Assembly (NCBI RefSeq): GCF_014385165.1 | Contig: NZ_JACRTF010000001.1 | Span: 1,550,001-1,614,000 of the forward strand | DNA length: 64,000 nucleotides | Direction of reading: 5' to 3' | From: Jilunia laotingensis | Lineage (GTDB): Bacteria; Bacteroidota; Bacteroidia; Bacteroidales; Bacteroidaceae | Part shown: in pieces, positions 9,679-18,381 of the stretch | How the letters are laid out: each line of letters opens with the position of its first letter | Numbering within the stretch: the first letter of the stretch is position 1 | The notes under the pieces: model-generated | Databases searched by the model: none | The model's input: only the letters and a program-made list of their open reading frames with translations | Told to the model about the DNA's origin: nothing | Position numbers and translations under genes: made by a program

Positions 9679-10233
9679 ATGGATGATATTTCTATAGTTT
9701 TGCAATTAAAAAAAGGTAATCAACTTGCATTCACCACACTTTATAAAAAGTATGGTGTACAAGCGTTTTCACTATCATTCAAATACCTTTGCAATAAAGA
9801 ATTGGCAGAAGATGCCGTACAAAACCTTTTTATGAAAATCTGGATGAAGCGGGAAGAGCTGGACGAGAATAAGCCCATTAACCGCTTTTTATTTACTGTT
9901 TTGAAGAACGACTTACTAAATATATTGAGAGACTCGAAAAGTAACATCTTTGTATTGGATGACTGCCTGGAAATTCTTAACTATATTGATGGTGAAGATA
10001 CGGAGGCACAGGATTTTGACCGGGAACAAGTAGAGATGATCCGCAGTGCCATGGATCAGTTGTCACCTCAACGCAAGAAAATATTTTCTATGAAAATGTC
10101 TGGAAAATATTCCAACCAAGAGATAGCCGATCGGCTAAACCTTTCCGTAAACACAATTAAGTTCCAATACAGCCAATCCCTTAAACAGATTAAGGAGTGG
10201 GTACGTGAATGTGCAATCATGTTGTTGCTCTAA
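9679..10233 (+). CDS. ECF-type RNA polymerase sigma factor (sigma-70 family)
   Basis: The chosen start gives a 184-residue protein beginning MDDISIVLQLKKGNQLAF, the normal N-terminus of Bacteroidetes ECF sigma factors. Region 2 is seen as FTTLYKKYGVQAFSLSFKYL, then ELAEDAVQNLFMKIWMKR. Region 4 is LSPQRKKIFSMKMSGKYSNQ with the helix-turn-helix EIADRLNLSVNTIKFQYSQS. It lies 83 bases before a FecR anti-sigma gene and an STN-containing SusC. Such trios carry a signal from an occupied outer-membrane transporter through the anti-sigma factor to transcription of the locus. It should drive the SusC/D and enzyme genes downstream; its own trigger is unknown. Confidence 0.93.
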   Translation: MDDISIVLQLKKGNQLAFTTLYKKYGVQAFSLSFKYLCNKELAEDAVQNLFMKIWMKREELDENKPINRFLFTVLKNDLLNILRDSKSNIFVLDDCLEILNYIDGEDTEAQDFDREQVEMIRSAMDQLSPQRKKIFSMKMSGKYSNQEIADRLNLSVNTIKFQYSQSLKQIKEWVRECAIMLLL

Positions 10234-10316
10234 AATAACTTTTTCTAAAAAAACTTTGATTTTATATAATACTTTCTTTTAGTCCTTGTGTATTATATAT
10301 AAAAGCTGATAAATAC

Positions 10317-11249
10317 ATGCATATAAATAAGACTGAAAATACGGATTCTGAGATCATCAAGTATATTGCCGAACATATAGACAATGATATTGATTGTCTT
10401 TTGGATGATAAACCATTGGATATGGCGGATCGTGAAGTTCCGGAATTCGATGAGTATAAAGTTTACCAGAATATACTTGCAGCGGTAGAGAAAAAGGAGA
10501 AAAGAAAAGTTGTTCCTATTCTTAAGTGGGCTTGTGTGGTGGCTTTGCTTATTTTCAATGCGAGTTATTTTACTTATCAATATGTAAAAGAGGAAACTCC
10601 CGTATATCATGAAATTTATGCTTCCAAAGGAGAAAAGCTGGTTGTTTTGCTGGGTGATGGTAGCCGTGTTTGGTTGAATGCAGATTCTAAGTTGATTTAT
10701 CCGGAACATTTTACGGGAGGTGAACGAAGAGTTTCATTAATAGGAGAGGCTTATTTTGAAGTAAAGAAAAACCCGGAAAACCCTTTCATGGTGACCGCAG
10801 GCGAAATGCGTGTCAGGGTAACCGGGACTTGCTTTAATGTATGCGCTTATCCTGCCGACAACCATATTATAACTACCTTGGATGAAGGAAAGATAAGTAT
10901 AGGACATTGTGTGAGCAATTCGGTCATGTATGAGATGGTGCCGGGACAAACAGCCCAGTATGAAAAAGGAAGTCACATTTGTAAAATCAGCACGAATGAA
11001 TACTATAAGGATGCTTCCGGTTGGAAAGAGAACCGGTTAGTCTTCCGAAACACTTCTCTGGAAGATGTACTGAAAGTACTTACCCGGCAGTTTGATATAA
11101 CGTTTGAAATACAAGAAGCGAAAATATCTTCTTTTACCTATAACTTCGTCTGCAAAGGGAACGATTTAAGTAATATTTTGGAGATGATGGAATCAATAAC
11201 ACCTATTAAGTTTAAGAAAATTTCGGAGGGAAACTATACGGTAAAATGA
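10317..11249 (+). CDS. FecR-type anti-sigma factor
   Basis: The 310-residue protein has a cytosolic N-terminus of about 65 residues that would hold the sigma factor, one membrane segment at about 66-84 (VVPILKWACVVALLIFN), and a periplasmic FecR domain (SKGEKLVVLLGDGSRVWLNA..., GEAYFEVKKNPENPFMVTAG). The C-terminal domain of about 70 residues (LVFRNTSLEDVLKVLTRQFD...) matches the DUF4974 module usual in Bacteroidetes anti-sigma factors. It would keep the ECF sigma inactive until contacted by the STN domain of the SusC protein encoded 44 bases downstream. The order sigma - FecR - SusC is the classical arrangement. Confidence 0.93.
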   Translation: MHINKTENTDSEIIKYIAEHIDNDIDCLLDDKPLDMADREVPEFDEYKVYQNILAAVEKKEKRKVVPILKWACVVALLIFNASYFTYQYVKEETPVYHEIYASKGEKLVVLLGDGSRVWLNADSKLIYPEHFTGGERRVSLIGEAYFEVKKNPENPFMVTAGEMRVRVTGTCFNVCAYPADNHIITTLDEGKISIGHCVSNSVMYEMVPGQTAQYEKGSHICKISTNEYYKDASGWKENRLVFRNTSLEDVLKVLTRQFDITFEIQEAKISSFTYNFVCKGNDLSNILEMMESITPIKFKKISEGNYTVK

Positions 11250-11293
11250 CTATAAAAACTAATTAATCTAATCATACAGAAAAATTATAACTT

Positions 11294-14200
11294 ATGAGAA
11301 AAAAAACACCTTTCTCATACATCCGAATGTGGTGTATGGTGTGTGGATTATGTCTGCTAATTCCGCTGACAGCTTATTCACAGAATCAGAAAATTTCAAT
11401 TAATGTGCAGCAAATACCTTTAAAACAGGCTATTGAGCAAATTAGTAAGCAAGCTTCCATGAATGTGGCTTACAGTAAAGAATTTGTGGACACAAATAAG
11501 AAAGTTAATCTTAAAGTAAAAAATGTAGCGTTAAAAGAAGCTCTTTCCCTTCTTTTGAAAGATACTAATATCGGTTTCCGCTTTTTGGATAATAGTATCC
11601 TTTTGTTTAATAAAAATGAACAGAAAAAGGTATCTGTTCCTGATAAGAACAAAGAATTGTCAGTTGTTGGAAAAGTACTCGATAAGGCAACGGGCGATCC
11701 GATTATCGGAGCTACCGTATCGGTAGTAGGCACCTCTGACGGTACAATTACCGACCTTGATGGCAATTATTCATTGAAAGTGGAGCAAGGAAGTACTTTA
11801 CTTTTTTCTTTCATAGGATATACCGAAGCTAAAAAGGTAGTAAGCCAGCCCGGTACATTGGATATAGTGTTGGCTGAGAATACCATTCAACTGAATGATG
11901 TCGTAGTAGTAGGTTACGGAGTACAGAAAAAAGTGAATTTAACCGGGGCTGTGTCGGCAGTCAAAGGGGATGAGTTAGCCAGTCGTCCGATAACCAATGT
12001 AGGAAGCGGGTTGCAAGGTATGCTGCCCGGTGTATCCATCGTGCAACCTTCCGGTCAGCCTGGTAATGATAAGATGTCGATCGTTATCCGTGGTATCAGT
12101 ACTTTAAACAGTAAGACCGATCCTCTTATTCTGATTGACGGAGTAGCAGGAGGAGATTTGAATATGCTGAATCCGGATGATATAGAAAATGTATCTGTTC
12201 TAAAAGATGCCGCTTCTTCTGCCATTTATGGTGCCCGTGCTGCAAACGGTGTTATTCTGGTAACAACAAAACAAGGTAACCGGAAAGAAAAAACAACGGT
12301 GAGTTATTCAGGTTATGTAGGTTTCCAGACTCCTACTGCTTTGCCCGAATTGGTCAATGGACGTGAATACATGGAGTTGGCTAATGAAGCGTATATTGCT
12401 GCCGGTTTTGGAAAATTATATCAGCAAGAAGCTTTTGATGCCTACGATAGAGGCGATTCTCCCAATGAGTATTCAAATACAGATTGGGTGAAGGAAGTCT
12501 ATAAAAAGTCCGCCATGCAAACGGGACATAATGTCAGTGTTCGTGGAGGTACAGAAAAGAGTGGCTATTACATGTCTTATGGTTATTTGAAGCAAGACGG
12601 TCTGATCGTAGGCGATCCGTTCTCTTCCAGAAGGCACAACGCCCGTTTAAGTATGAATACCGAACTTTATGATCGTTTGAAATTGAATGGAAACATCAGC
12701 TTTGTTGATTTTTACCGTCAGGAGAACGGTGTTTCAGGTACGACAGGCGTGTTCAGGACAGTTCAACGAGTTTCTCCCCTGCTTCCGGTTAAATGGAAAC
12801 AGCAAAATGAGAATGGTGAATGGGTGGACACAGATCATTATGCTTATTCTTCATTGATGAATCCGGTGGATATTGCTTATAATTCCGGTTATAATAAACG
12901 TAATTCCCGTACATTCAACGGACAGGTGAACGCTTCGTTCAAAGTGTTGGAAGGCTTGTTTATAAATGGGCAATACGCTGCCAACTATTATACGCAGGAC
13001 AGGAAAAAGTTTGTTCCGGATATGAAACGTTGGATGTCGGACGGGACGGAAGATCCGGGAAACAAGCTGAGAAAGAATTCCATTGATGAATACTATACCA
13101 ATACACTGACCCAGACGTTGAATGCTACTGCTACCTATCAGAAAAATATGAATCAACATGACTTTAAGGTATTAGCCGGTTTTTCTCAGGAATGGGCATA
13201 TACACATACATTAAATGCCGGTAGAAAATCTATCTTGCTGGACGGTATTGAGGTGATTGATGCCGGAACAGATGAACTGACTAATGGAGGGGGAGCCGAA
13301 GAGTGGGCTTTGAGGTCCTATTTCGGTCGGTTGAACTATAATTATGCAGAAAAATATTTGTTTGAAGCGAATATCCGTTGTGACGGAACTTCCCGTTTTG
13401 CAAAGGGGAATCGTTGGGGATATTTCCCTTCTTTCTCCGCTGGATGGAATTTTTCCAAGGAAAAATTCATGAGTTTTGCAGAACCTGTATTGCAGATGGC
13501 TAAACTACGTGCTTCTTGGGGAGAACTTGGAAACCAGAATGTGGGGGGTAATTATTATCCTTATCTGGTAGCGATTGAATCCGTTGATAAAGCCTATCCC
13601 ATCGGTAACCAGTTGAACACGGGGTTTAAACAGATTGCTTTAGGGAACAGAAATATTAAATGGGAAACTATCCGGATGCTCAATTTGGGGCTTGACCTGG
13701 CTTTCTTTAATAACCGTTTGACTGTTAGTGCCGACTGGTTCAAGAAGAACAATGTAGATGCGTTGGTGCGCCCTTCTTATCCTTTGGTGATAGGCGTATG
13801 GCAAAAAGATTCAGGTCGTGACTATTTGCCTTTGGAGAATCTGGGAGAAGTAGAAAGTAAAGGTTGGGAATTGAACTTGGCTTGGAGAGATCAGATTGGC
13901 GAAGTTAAATATGGCTTATTCTTTAATTTGTCCGATGCAAAAAATAAAATTATTGATTTAGGTTCAAGCGCTCCGATCATTGGAGATGAGATTCGTCGGG
14001 TAGGTGATCCTATCGATGCTTATTACGGATATAAAACCGAAGGGCTTGCCCAAGTGGATGATTTTGGTGGCAAAGACAGCTTTGGTAATTATATAAATCC
14101 CAAGTTCCCTGTTATAAAAGATGGCGTTGCTGTTCAGCCGGGTGACATTAAATATAAGGATATCAGTGGTCCGGAAGGAAAACCCGATGGTGTGATAGAC

Positions 14201-14707
14201 GATTATGACAAGGTGGTCATCGGAGACAAGACACCACGTTATTCATATTCATTTAAAGGTGAGTTGGCATGGAAAGGCATTGATTTTTCTTTCTATATCC
14301 AGGGAGTGGGCAAAGCCAACGGTTATTTGAGTGAAGAGGCGAGACATTGTTTTATTAATGACTACTCGGTGCCTAAGAAATCTCATCTCGACAGATGGAC
14401 ACCTGAAAACACGGGAGCTGCTTATCCCCGTATGTATTATGCGCAGACTCATAATCGCAGATTTTCAGATTTCTGGATAGAGAATGCTGCCTATCTACGT
14501 TTGAAGAACGTGCAATTAGGATATACTTTCCCGCAGCAATGGATGAATAAATTGGGAGTAAGTAAATTGAGAGCTTACATTTCTGCCGATAACTTATTTA
14601 CAATTACTAAGTATTTTGATGGTTTCGATCCTGAGGTTCAACAATCTTCAGGAGATACTTATCCCCAAGTAAAAACATATGTGTTTGGATTGAATCTGAC
14701 TTTTTAA
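11294..14707 (+). CDS. SusC/RagA-type TonB-dependent outer-membrane transporter with STN signalling domain
   Basis: The 1137-residue protein begins with a long signal peptide ending near TAYSQ. Domains in order: STN (about 35-105; SINVQQIPLKQAIEQISKQA), which in transducing transporters contacts the anti-sigma factor in the periplasm; a carboxypeptidase-D-like regulatory domain (about 125-195; VVGKVLDKATGDPIIGATVS); the TonB plug with VVVVGYGVQKKVNLTGAVSA; and a 22-strand barrel typical of SusC ending in aromatic LNLTF. It imports an oligosaccharide across the outer membrane using TonB energy, with the SusD lipoprotein encoded 23 bases downstream as lid. The STN domain agrees with the sigma/FecR pair upstream. 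The transported glycan is unknown, although the neighbouring GH89 genes suggest an alpha-GlcNAc-containing one. Confidence 0.96.
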   Translation: MRKKTPFSYIRMWCMVCGLCLLIPLTAYSQNQKISINVQQIPLKQAIEQISKQASMNVAYSKEFVDTNKKVNLKVKNVALKEALSLLLKDTNIGFRFLDNSILLFNKNEQKKVSVPDKNKELSVVGKVLDKATGDPIIGATVSVVGTSDGTITDLDGNYSLKVEQGSTLLFSFIGYTEAKKVVSQPGTLDIVLAENTIQLNDVVVVGYGVQKKVNLTGAVSAVKGDELASRPITNVGSGLQGMLPGVSIVQPSGQPGNDKMSIVIRGISTLNSKTDPLILIDGVAGGDLNMLNPDDIENVSVLKDAASSAIYGARAANGVILVTTKQGNRKEKTTVSYSGYVGFQTPTALPELVNGREYMELANEAYIAAGFGKLYQQEAFDAYDRGDSPNEYSNTDWVKEVYKKSAMQTGHNVSVRGGTEKSGYYMSYGYLKQDGLIVGDPFSSRRHNARLSMNTELYDRLKLNGNISFVDFYRQENGVSGTTGVFRTVQRVSPLLPVKWKQQNENGEWVDTDHYAYSSLMNPVDIAYNSGYNKRNSRTFNGQVNASFKVLEGLFINGQYAANYYTQDRKKFVPDMKRWMSDGTEDPGNKLRKNSIDEYYTNTLTQTLNATATYQKNMNQHDFKVLAGFSQEWAYTHTLNAGRKSILLDGIEVIDAGTDELTNGGGAEEWALRSYFGRLNYNYAEKYLFEANIRCDGTSRFAKGNRWGYFPSFSAGWNFSKEKFMSFAEPVLQMAKLRASWGELGNQNVGGNYYPYLVAIESVDKAYPIGNQLNTGFKQIALGNRNIKWETIRMLNLGLDLAFFNNRLTVSADWFKKNNVDALVRPSYPLVIGVWQKDSGRDYLPLENLGEVESKGWELNLAWRDQIGEVKYGLFFNLSDAKNKIIDLGSSAPIIGDEIRRVGDPIDAYYGYKTEGLAQVDDFGGKDSFGNYINPKFPVIKDGVAVQPGDIKYKDISGPEGKPDGVIDDYDKVVIGDKTPRYSYSFKGELAWKGIDFSFYIQGVGKANGYLSEEARHCFINDYSVPKKSHLDRWTPENTGAAYPRMYYAQTHNRRFSDFWIENAAYLRLKNVQLGYTFPQQWMNKLGVSKLRAYISADNLFTITKYFDGFDPEVQQSSGDTYPQVKTYVFGLNLTF

Positions 14708-14730
14708 CTTAAGCAATAAGAGATAGTATT

Positions 14731-16467
14731 ATGAAAAAGAGAATAAAATATATTTTGGCAGGTTGTTGCCTGATGACGACTTTTAGTTGCAGTGACTTTT
14801 TAGACAGATATCCTTTGGACAAGGCCGTCAATGAAACCTACTGGAAGACAGAACCTCAATTGCGTGCTGCTTTATATCCTTGTTATGAGGGACTTCAGTA
14901 TGATTTGATCATTAATCTGGGCGAAGCTTGTGCGGAGACAGTGGTATGGGGTGATCCTACTTCCGGTTTGAGCAAGGTAAGCGGAGGAACCAGTAGTGCG
15001 CAGGATAATTTCCCTTATTATAACTATTGGAGAGATTTATATGGTCATATTTTCGATTGCAACAATTTTCTGGATAATTATGACCAGGCAGAGGTAGACC
15101 AAGATGTGAAAGATGTCTATGCTGCCGAAGTAAAAACCATTCGTGCCTTACAATATTTCTGGCTGACTTCAGTCTGGGGCGATGTGCCTTTGGTAGATAA
15201 GGTCCTTAGTTCGGAAGAAGCTTATGGCCCGCGTAATCCGAAGAAAGATGTGATAGATTGGATGATTGAAGATTTAAAATGGGCTGCCGGTAAGTTGCCC
15301 GCTGAGATTCATACCGGATCGGATGTAGGACGCATCGATCGATGGGGAGCTTTGGCTCTGTTGGCTCGTGTTGCATTGCAGGACGAAAGATGGGAGTTGG
15401 CAGAAAAAGTTTCTAAATATATTATTGATAACAGTCCTTACGGTCTATATGATTATGAAAAAGTCTATCATCTGGAAGGGAACTCTGAAACCGATCCCAA
15501 TAATAAGGAATCAATGATTTACAGTTTGTATGTTCAGGATATCCGGATGTGTAACATGACCAATTATACCTGTACTCCGGTAAATTATATCCGTCTGAAT
15601 GCTTCTAAGACATTTGTCGATGCATTTCTTTGTTCCGATGGAAAGCCGGCAACTCCCGGTTTGGAATATTACAAACGGACAGATGTAGCTGTTTCCCCCC
15701 AATCAAAATATCCTGTGAAAAAGTATGCTGATTATTTTGTCGACAGAGATCCCCGCATGAAGATGACACTCTATACACCGGGCGATGCATGGCCGGGAGG
15801 TGATGACGGTGATGCGGGGAATAGAGTGAATGCCACTTTCGGATTACCTCGTTTTGCTTCTTTGCAAGGGAACAATAATAATGGTGCAAATACCAAAACC
15901 GGATTTTACTTTAAGAAGTACAATACACCCGAATTGGCAGGATTAACGGATAAAGATCATAACAATATCAACGTAATTCGTTATCCGGAAGTCATTTTAA
16001 TCTACGCAGAGGCTTTGTTCAACCTACAAGGTGAAACCTTGACTCAGGATCAGATTGACGAAACTATAAACCTTTTACGCAATAGAGTGGGAATGCATCC
16101 TATGAAACTTTCCGAATTGAAAGCATGGAACATGGATTTGAAAACAGAATTAAGACGTGAACGACGGATCGAGATGTCGTTTGACGGAATGCGTTATTTC
16201 GATATCCTGCGCTGGAAAGAAGGCTTCCGTCTGGGACGTGCCGTAACTTGTCCAAGTCTGGAGGTTTGCCTCAACGAATTAGGCGGATGTCCTTATGTGG
16301 ATGATCAGAATAATCCGATCGTGGATGAGTTTGGTGATGTCGTCTATGACAGATCTACTGCTGAAGGCGGTTCTCGTAATTTTGATGAAAACAAACATTA
16401 TCTGTGGCCGGTACCCTATCAGGAAAGGTTGAAGAATCCCGCATTGGGACAGAATCCTAATTGGTAA
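14731..16467 (+). CDS. SusD/RagB-type surface glycan-binding lipoprotein
   Basis: The 578-residue protein has a lipoprotein signal peptide (MKKRIKYILAGCCLMTTFSC, lipobox Cys about residue 20) followed by SDFLDRYPLDKAVNETYWKT, a standard SusD N-terminus. TPR-like helices form the centre, and the C-terminal block RRERRIEMSFDGMRYFDILR is diagnostic for SusD/RagB. It would cap the SusC barrel and bind the glycan at the cell surface. The stop is followed after 11 bases by the first EEP gene, pointing to one transcript. Confidence 0.96.
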   Translation: MKKRIKYILAGCCLMTTFSCSDFLDRYPLDKAVNETYWKTEPQLRAALYPCYEGLQYDLIINLGEACAETVVWGDPTSGLSKVSGGTSSAQDNFPYYNYWRDLYGHIFDCNNFLDNYDQAEVDQDVKDVYAAEVKTIRALQYFWLTSVWGDVPLVDKVLSSEEAYGPRNPKKDVIDWMIEDLKWAAGKLPAEIHTGSDVGRIDRWGALALLARVALQDERWELAEKVSKYIIDNSPYGLYDYEKVYHLEGNSETDPNNKESMIYSLYVQDIRMCNMTNYTCTPVNYIRLNASKTFVDAFLCSDGKPATPGLEYYKRTDVAVSPQSKYPVKKYADYFVDRDPRMKMTLYTPGDAWPGGDDGDAGNRVNATFGLPRFASLQGNNNNGANTKTGFYFKKYNTPELAGLTDKDHNNINVIRYPEVILIYAEALFNLQGETLTQDQIDETINLLRNRVGMHPMKLSELKAWNMDLKTELRRERRIEMSFDGMRYFDILRWKEGFRLGRAVTCPSLEVCLNELGGCPYVDDQNNPIVDEFGDVVYDRSTAEGGSRNFDENKHYLWPVPYQERLKNPALGQNPNW

Positions 16468-16478
16468 AAAAAAGAAGA

Positions 16479-17261
16479 ATGAAAAAGTATATAATAGTAT
16501 TGTTTTTAGCATTGACCGCTAACTGGGTATGTGCCCAGAAGCAAGATACGTTGCGTATCCGGGTCATGACTTATAATCTCCGTTTTGGTGAACTGGCATC
16601 CTTGGAACAGATTGCAGAACATATCAAAGCTTTTCAACCCGATTTTGTCGCTTTGCAAGAGGTAGACAGCAAAACGTTCCGTGAAAGGACTCCCCAACAA
16701 AATGGAAAAGATTTCATTACTGAATTGGGATACCGTACGCAGATGTATCCTTTGTATGGAAAATCCATCTCTTATAAAGGAGGATATTATGGCATCGGAA
16801 TACTTTCCCGTCATCCTTATTTCAAATCGGAGAAGATGATGTTGCCTCGTCCGCAAGAGAAAGAACAAAGAGTGATGTTTCAGGGGACGTTTGAAGTAAA
16901 CGGAAAAGATACCATCACTTTTGCATGTACGCATCTGGATTATTTCTCGGAAGATACACGTTTCTTACAGATAAAGAAGATAACGGAAACCTTGCAACGG
17001 TCTCCTTATCCTGTAATTTTAGGAGGTGATTTCAATACACGTCCTGATTCAAAGACTATACGGGAAGGAATTTCAGACTGGAAACTGCTTACCAATGATG
17101 ATTTGACTTTTCCTTCGAATAAGCCTTCCATTAAAATAGATTACCTGTTCGGATATCCTAAAGACGTATGGCGTGTGATTCGTACTCAATCGATACAGTC
17201 ATTGCTATCCGACCATTTGCCTATTATTACGGAAGTGGAATTAATCAGAGAAACCAAATAA
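16479..17261 (+). CDS. Exported endonuclease/exonuclease/phosphatase (EEP) family hydrolase 1
   Basis: ATG 16479 is preferred over the upstream TTG at 16461 because it begins a signal peptide (MKKYIIVLFLALTANWVCAQ). The mature protein of about 240 residues has the EEP motifs in order: MTYNLRFGE (metal-binding Asn), FVALQEVDSKT (metal-binding Glu), THLDYF, GGDFNTRPD (catalytic Asp/Asn) and LLSDHLPI (Asp-His pair). These are metal-dependent phosphodiesterases or phosphatases that act on sugar phosphates, inositol phosphates, phospholipids or nucleic acids. Being exported and located within the SusC/D operon, it probably removes phosphate or phosphodiester groups from the imported glycan. The exact substrate is unknown. 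Confidence 0.87.
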   Translation: MKKYIIVLFLALTANWVCAQKQDTLRIRVMTYNLRFGELASLEQIAEHIKAFQPDFVALQEVDSKTFRERTPQQNGKDFITELGYRTQMYPLYGKSISYKGGYYGIGILSRHPYFKSEKMMLPRPQEKEQRVMFQGTFEVNGKDTITFACTHLDYFSEDTRFLQIKKITETLQRSPYPVILGGDFNTRPDSKTIREGISDWKLLTNDDLTFPSNKPSIKIDYLFGYPKDVWRVIRTQSIQSLLSDHLPIITEVELIRETK

Positions 17262-17270
17262 CACACTATT

Positions 17271-18320
17271 ATGGATAGATTAAAAACAATTCTACGTTAT
17301 GCCTTGATTATGGCAGTCTGTTTCTTTTCGGGAATTTCCCGGCTCTATGCAGGTGAATCGGGAAAACAGTTGACAATGATGACCTACAACATTCAAGGAC
17401 ATTCTATTATTAATTCGAGACAGGTTGATAAGATAGCTTCTGTGATAAAAAGTGTAATTCCGGATGTCGTAGCCATACAAGAAGTTGATCAGAGATACGT
17501 GAAAGACTGTGCCGCCCAATTGGGAACAAAGACAGGAATGAAATCCCGTTTTCTGGTTACTCATAGTACTTATTTCGGTATTGTTTTGCTGAGCAAGGAG
17601 GAGCCTCTTGGGGTAAAAACTCACCTTATTGCTAAAGGTGCAGGCGGAGGAACCGCTAAACCTGATCCGGATGATAACCGTGGAATAATTATCGCTGAAT
17701 TTCCCGACTATTATTTTTTGTCCACCCATTATTCACTGAATGCCGAAGACAGGGATGTAGCGACTGATTATATCATCAATTTTGCAAAAAGTGCCGATAA
17801 GCCTGTCTTTTTAGGAGGTGATCTTAATATAAAAGAAACCTACCGAGCAATGGTGACTCTCAAGGAAAACGGCTTTACTATTCTTAATGATACAAAACTG
17901 TTTACTTATCCGTCAACCGATCCTGTAGATTGTATCGACTTTATTTTGGGATATAATAAATCATCTATTTCCTACAAAGTGACTGAACGGGGAATTGCCA
18001 ACCAGAGCGATGTGGATCTTACTACTGCATCCGACCATTTACCGGTGTATGTCAAAATCGAGTATACCAGTACTACGGGCATTGAAGGAAACACTGCGGA
18101 CTACAAAGGCATAAAAGTCATAAAATCAGGGGACCGTTATCTTCTGAAAGGAGTTGAAGGCTTTGCCTGCGTAAAACTTTACTCAATGACGGGAAAATTG
18201 CTTCTCAATGCCTGCATGAAGGAAGGCGATGCCCTACCGTTAAACGGCTTGGAATCCGGGATGGTCTTGTTATGGATGAAAAACGGTGATGAAGTATATA
18301 CCCGTAAACTTATACTATAA
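17271..18320 (+). CDS. Exported EEP family hydrolase 2 with C-terminal sorting-like tail
   Basis: This second EEP hydrolase (349 residues) begins 9 bases after the first. A signal peptide runs to about residue 27 (FSGISRLYAG). Motifs: MMTYNIQGHS, DVVAIQEVDQRY, STHYSLN, LGGDLNIKE and ASDHLPVYVKI, so all catalytic positions are kept. Unlike its neighbour it has an extra 80 residues after about 270 (GIKVIKSGDRYLLKG..., VKLYSMTGKLLL, LESGMVLLWM, ending RKLIL), which look like a Por-type C-terminal sorting-like domain. It may therefore sit in a different compartment from EEP 1. The pair is diverged, so it is probably not a recent duplication. The substrate is unknown. Confidence 0.85.
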   Translation: MDRLKTILRYALIMAVCFFSGISRLYAGESGKQLTMMTYNIQGHSIINSRQVDKIASVIKSVIPDVVAIQEVDQRYVKDCAAQLGTKTGMKSRFLVTHSTYFGIVLLSKEEPLGVKTHLIAKGAGGGTAKPDPDDNRGIIIAEFPDYYFLSTHYSLNAEDRDVATDYIINFAKSADKPVFLGGDLNIKETYRAMVTLKENGFTILNDTKLFTYPSTDPVDCIDFILGYNKSSISYKVTERGIANQSDVDLTTASDHLPVYVKIEYTSTTGIEGNTADYKGIKVIKSGDRYLLKGVEGFACVKLYSMTGKLLLNACMKEGDALPLNGLESGMVLLWMKNGDEVYTRKLIL

Positions 18321-18381
18321 ATACAGATTTGAGAAACTTTTGTATAACGAATATTTATTAACTACTTAAAATTGTATTGTT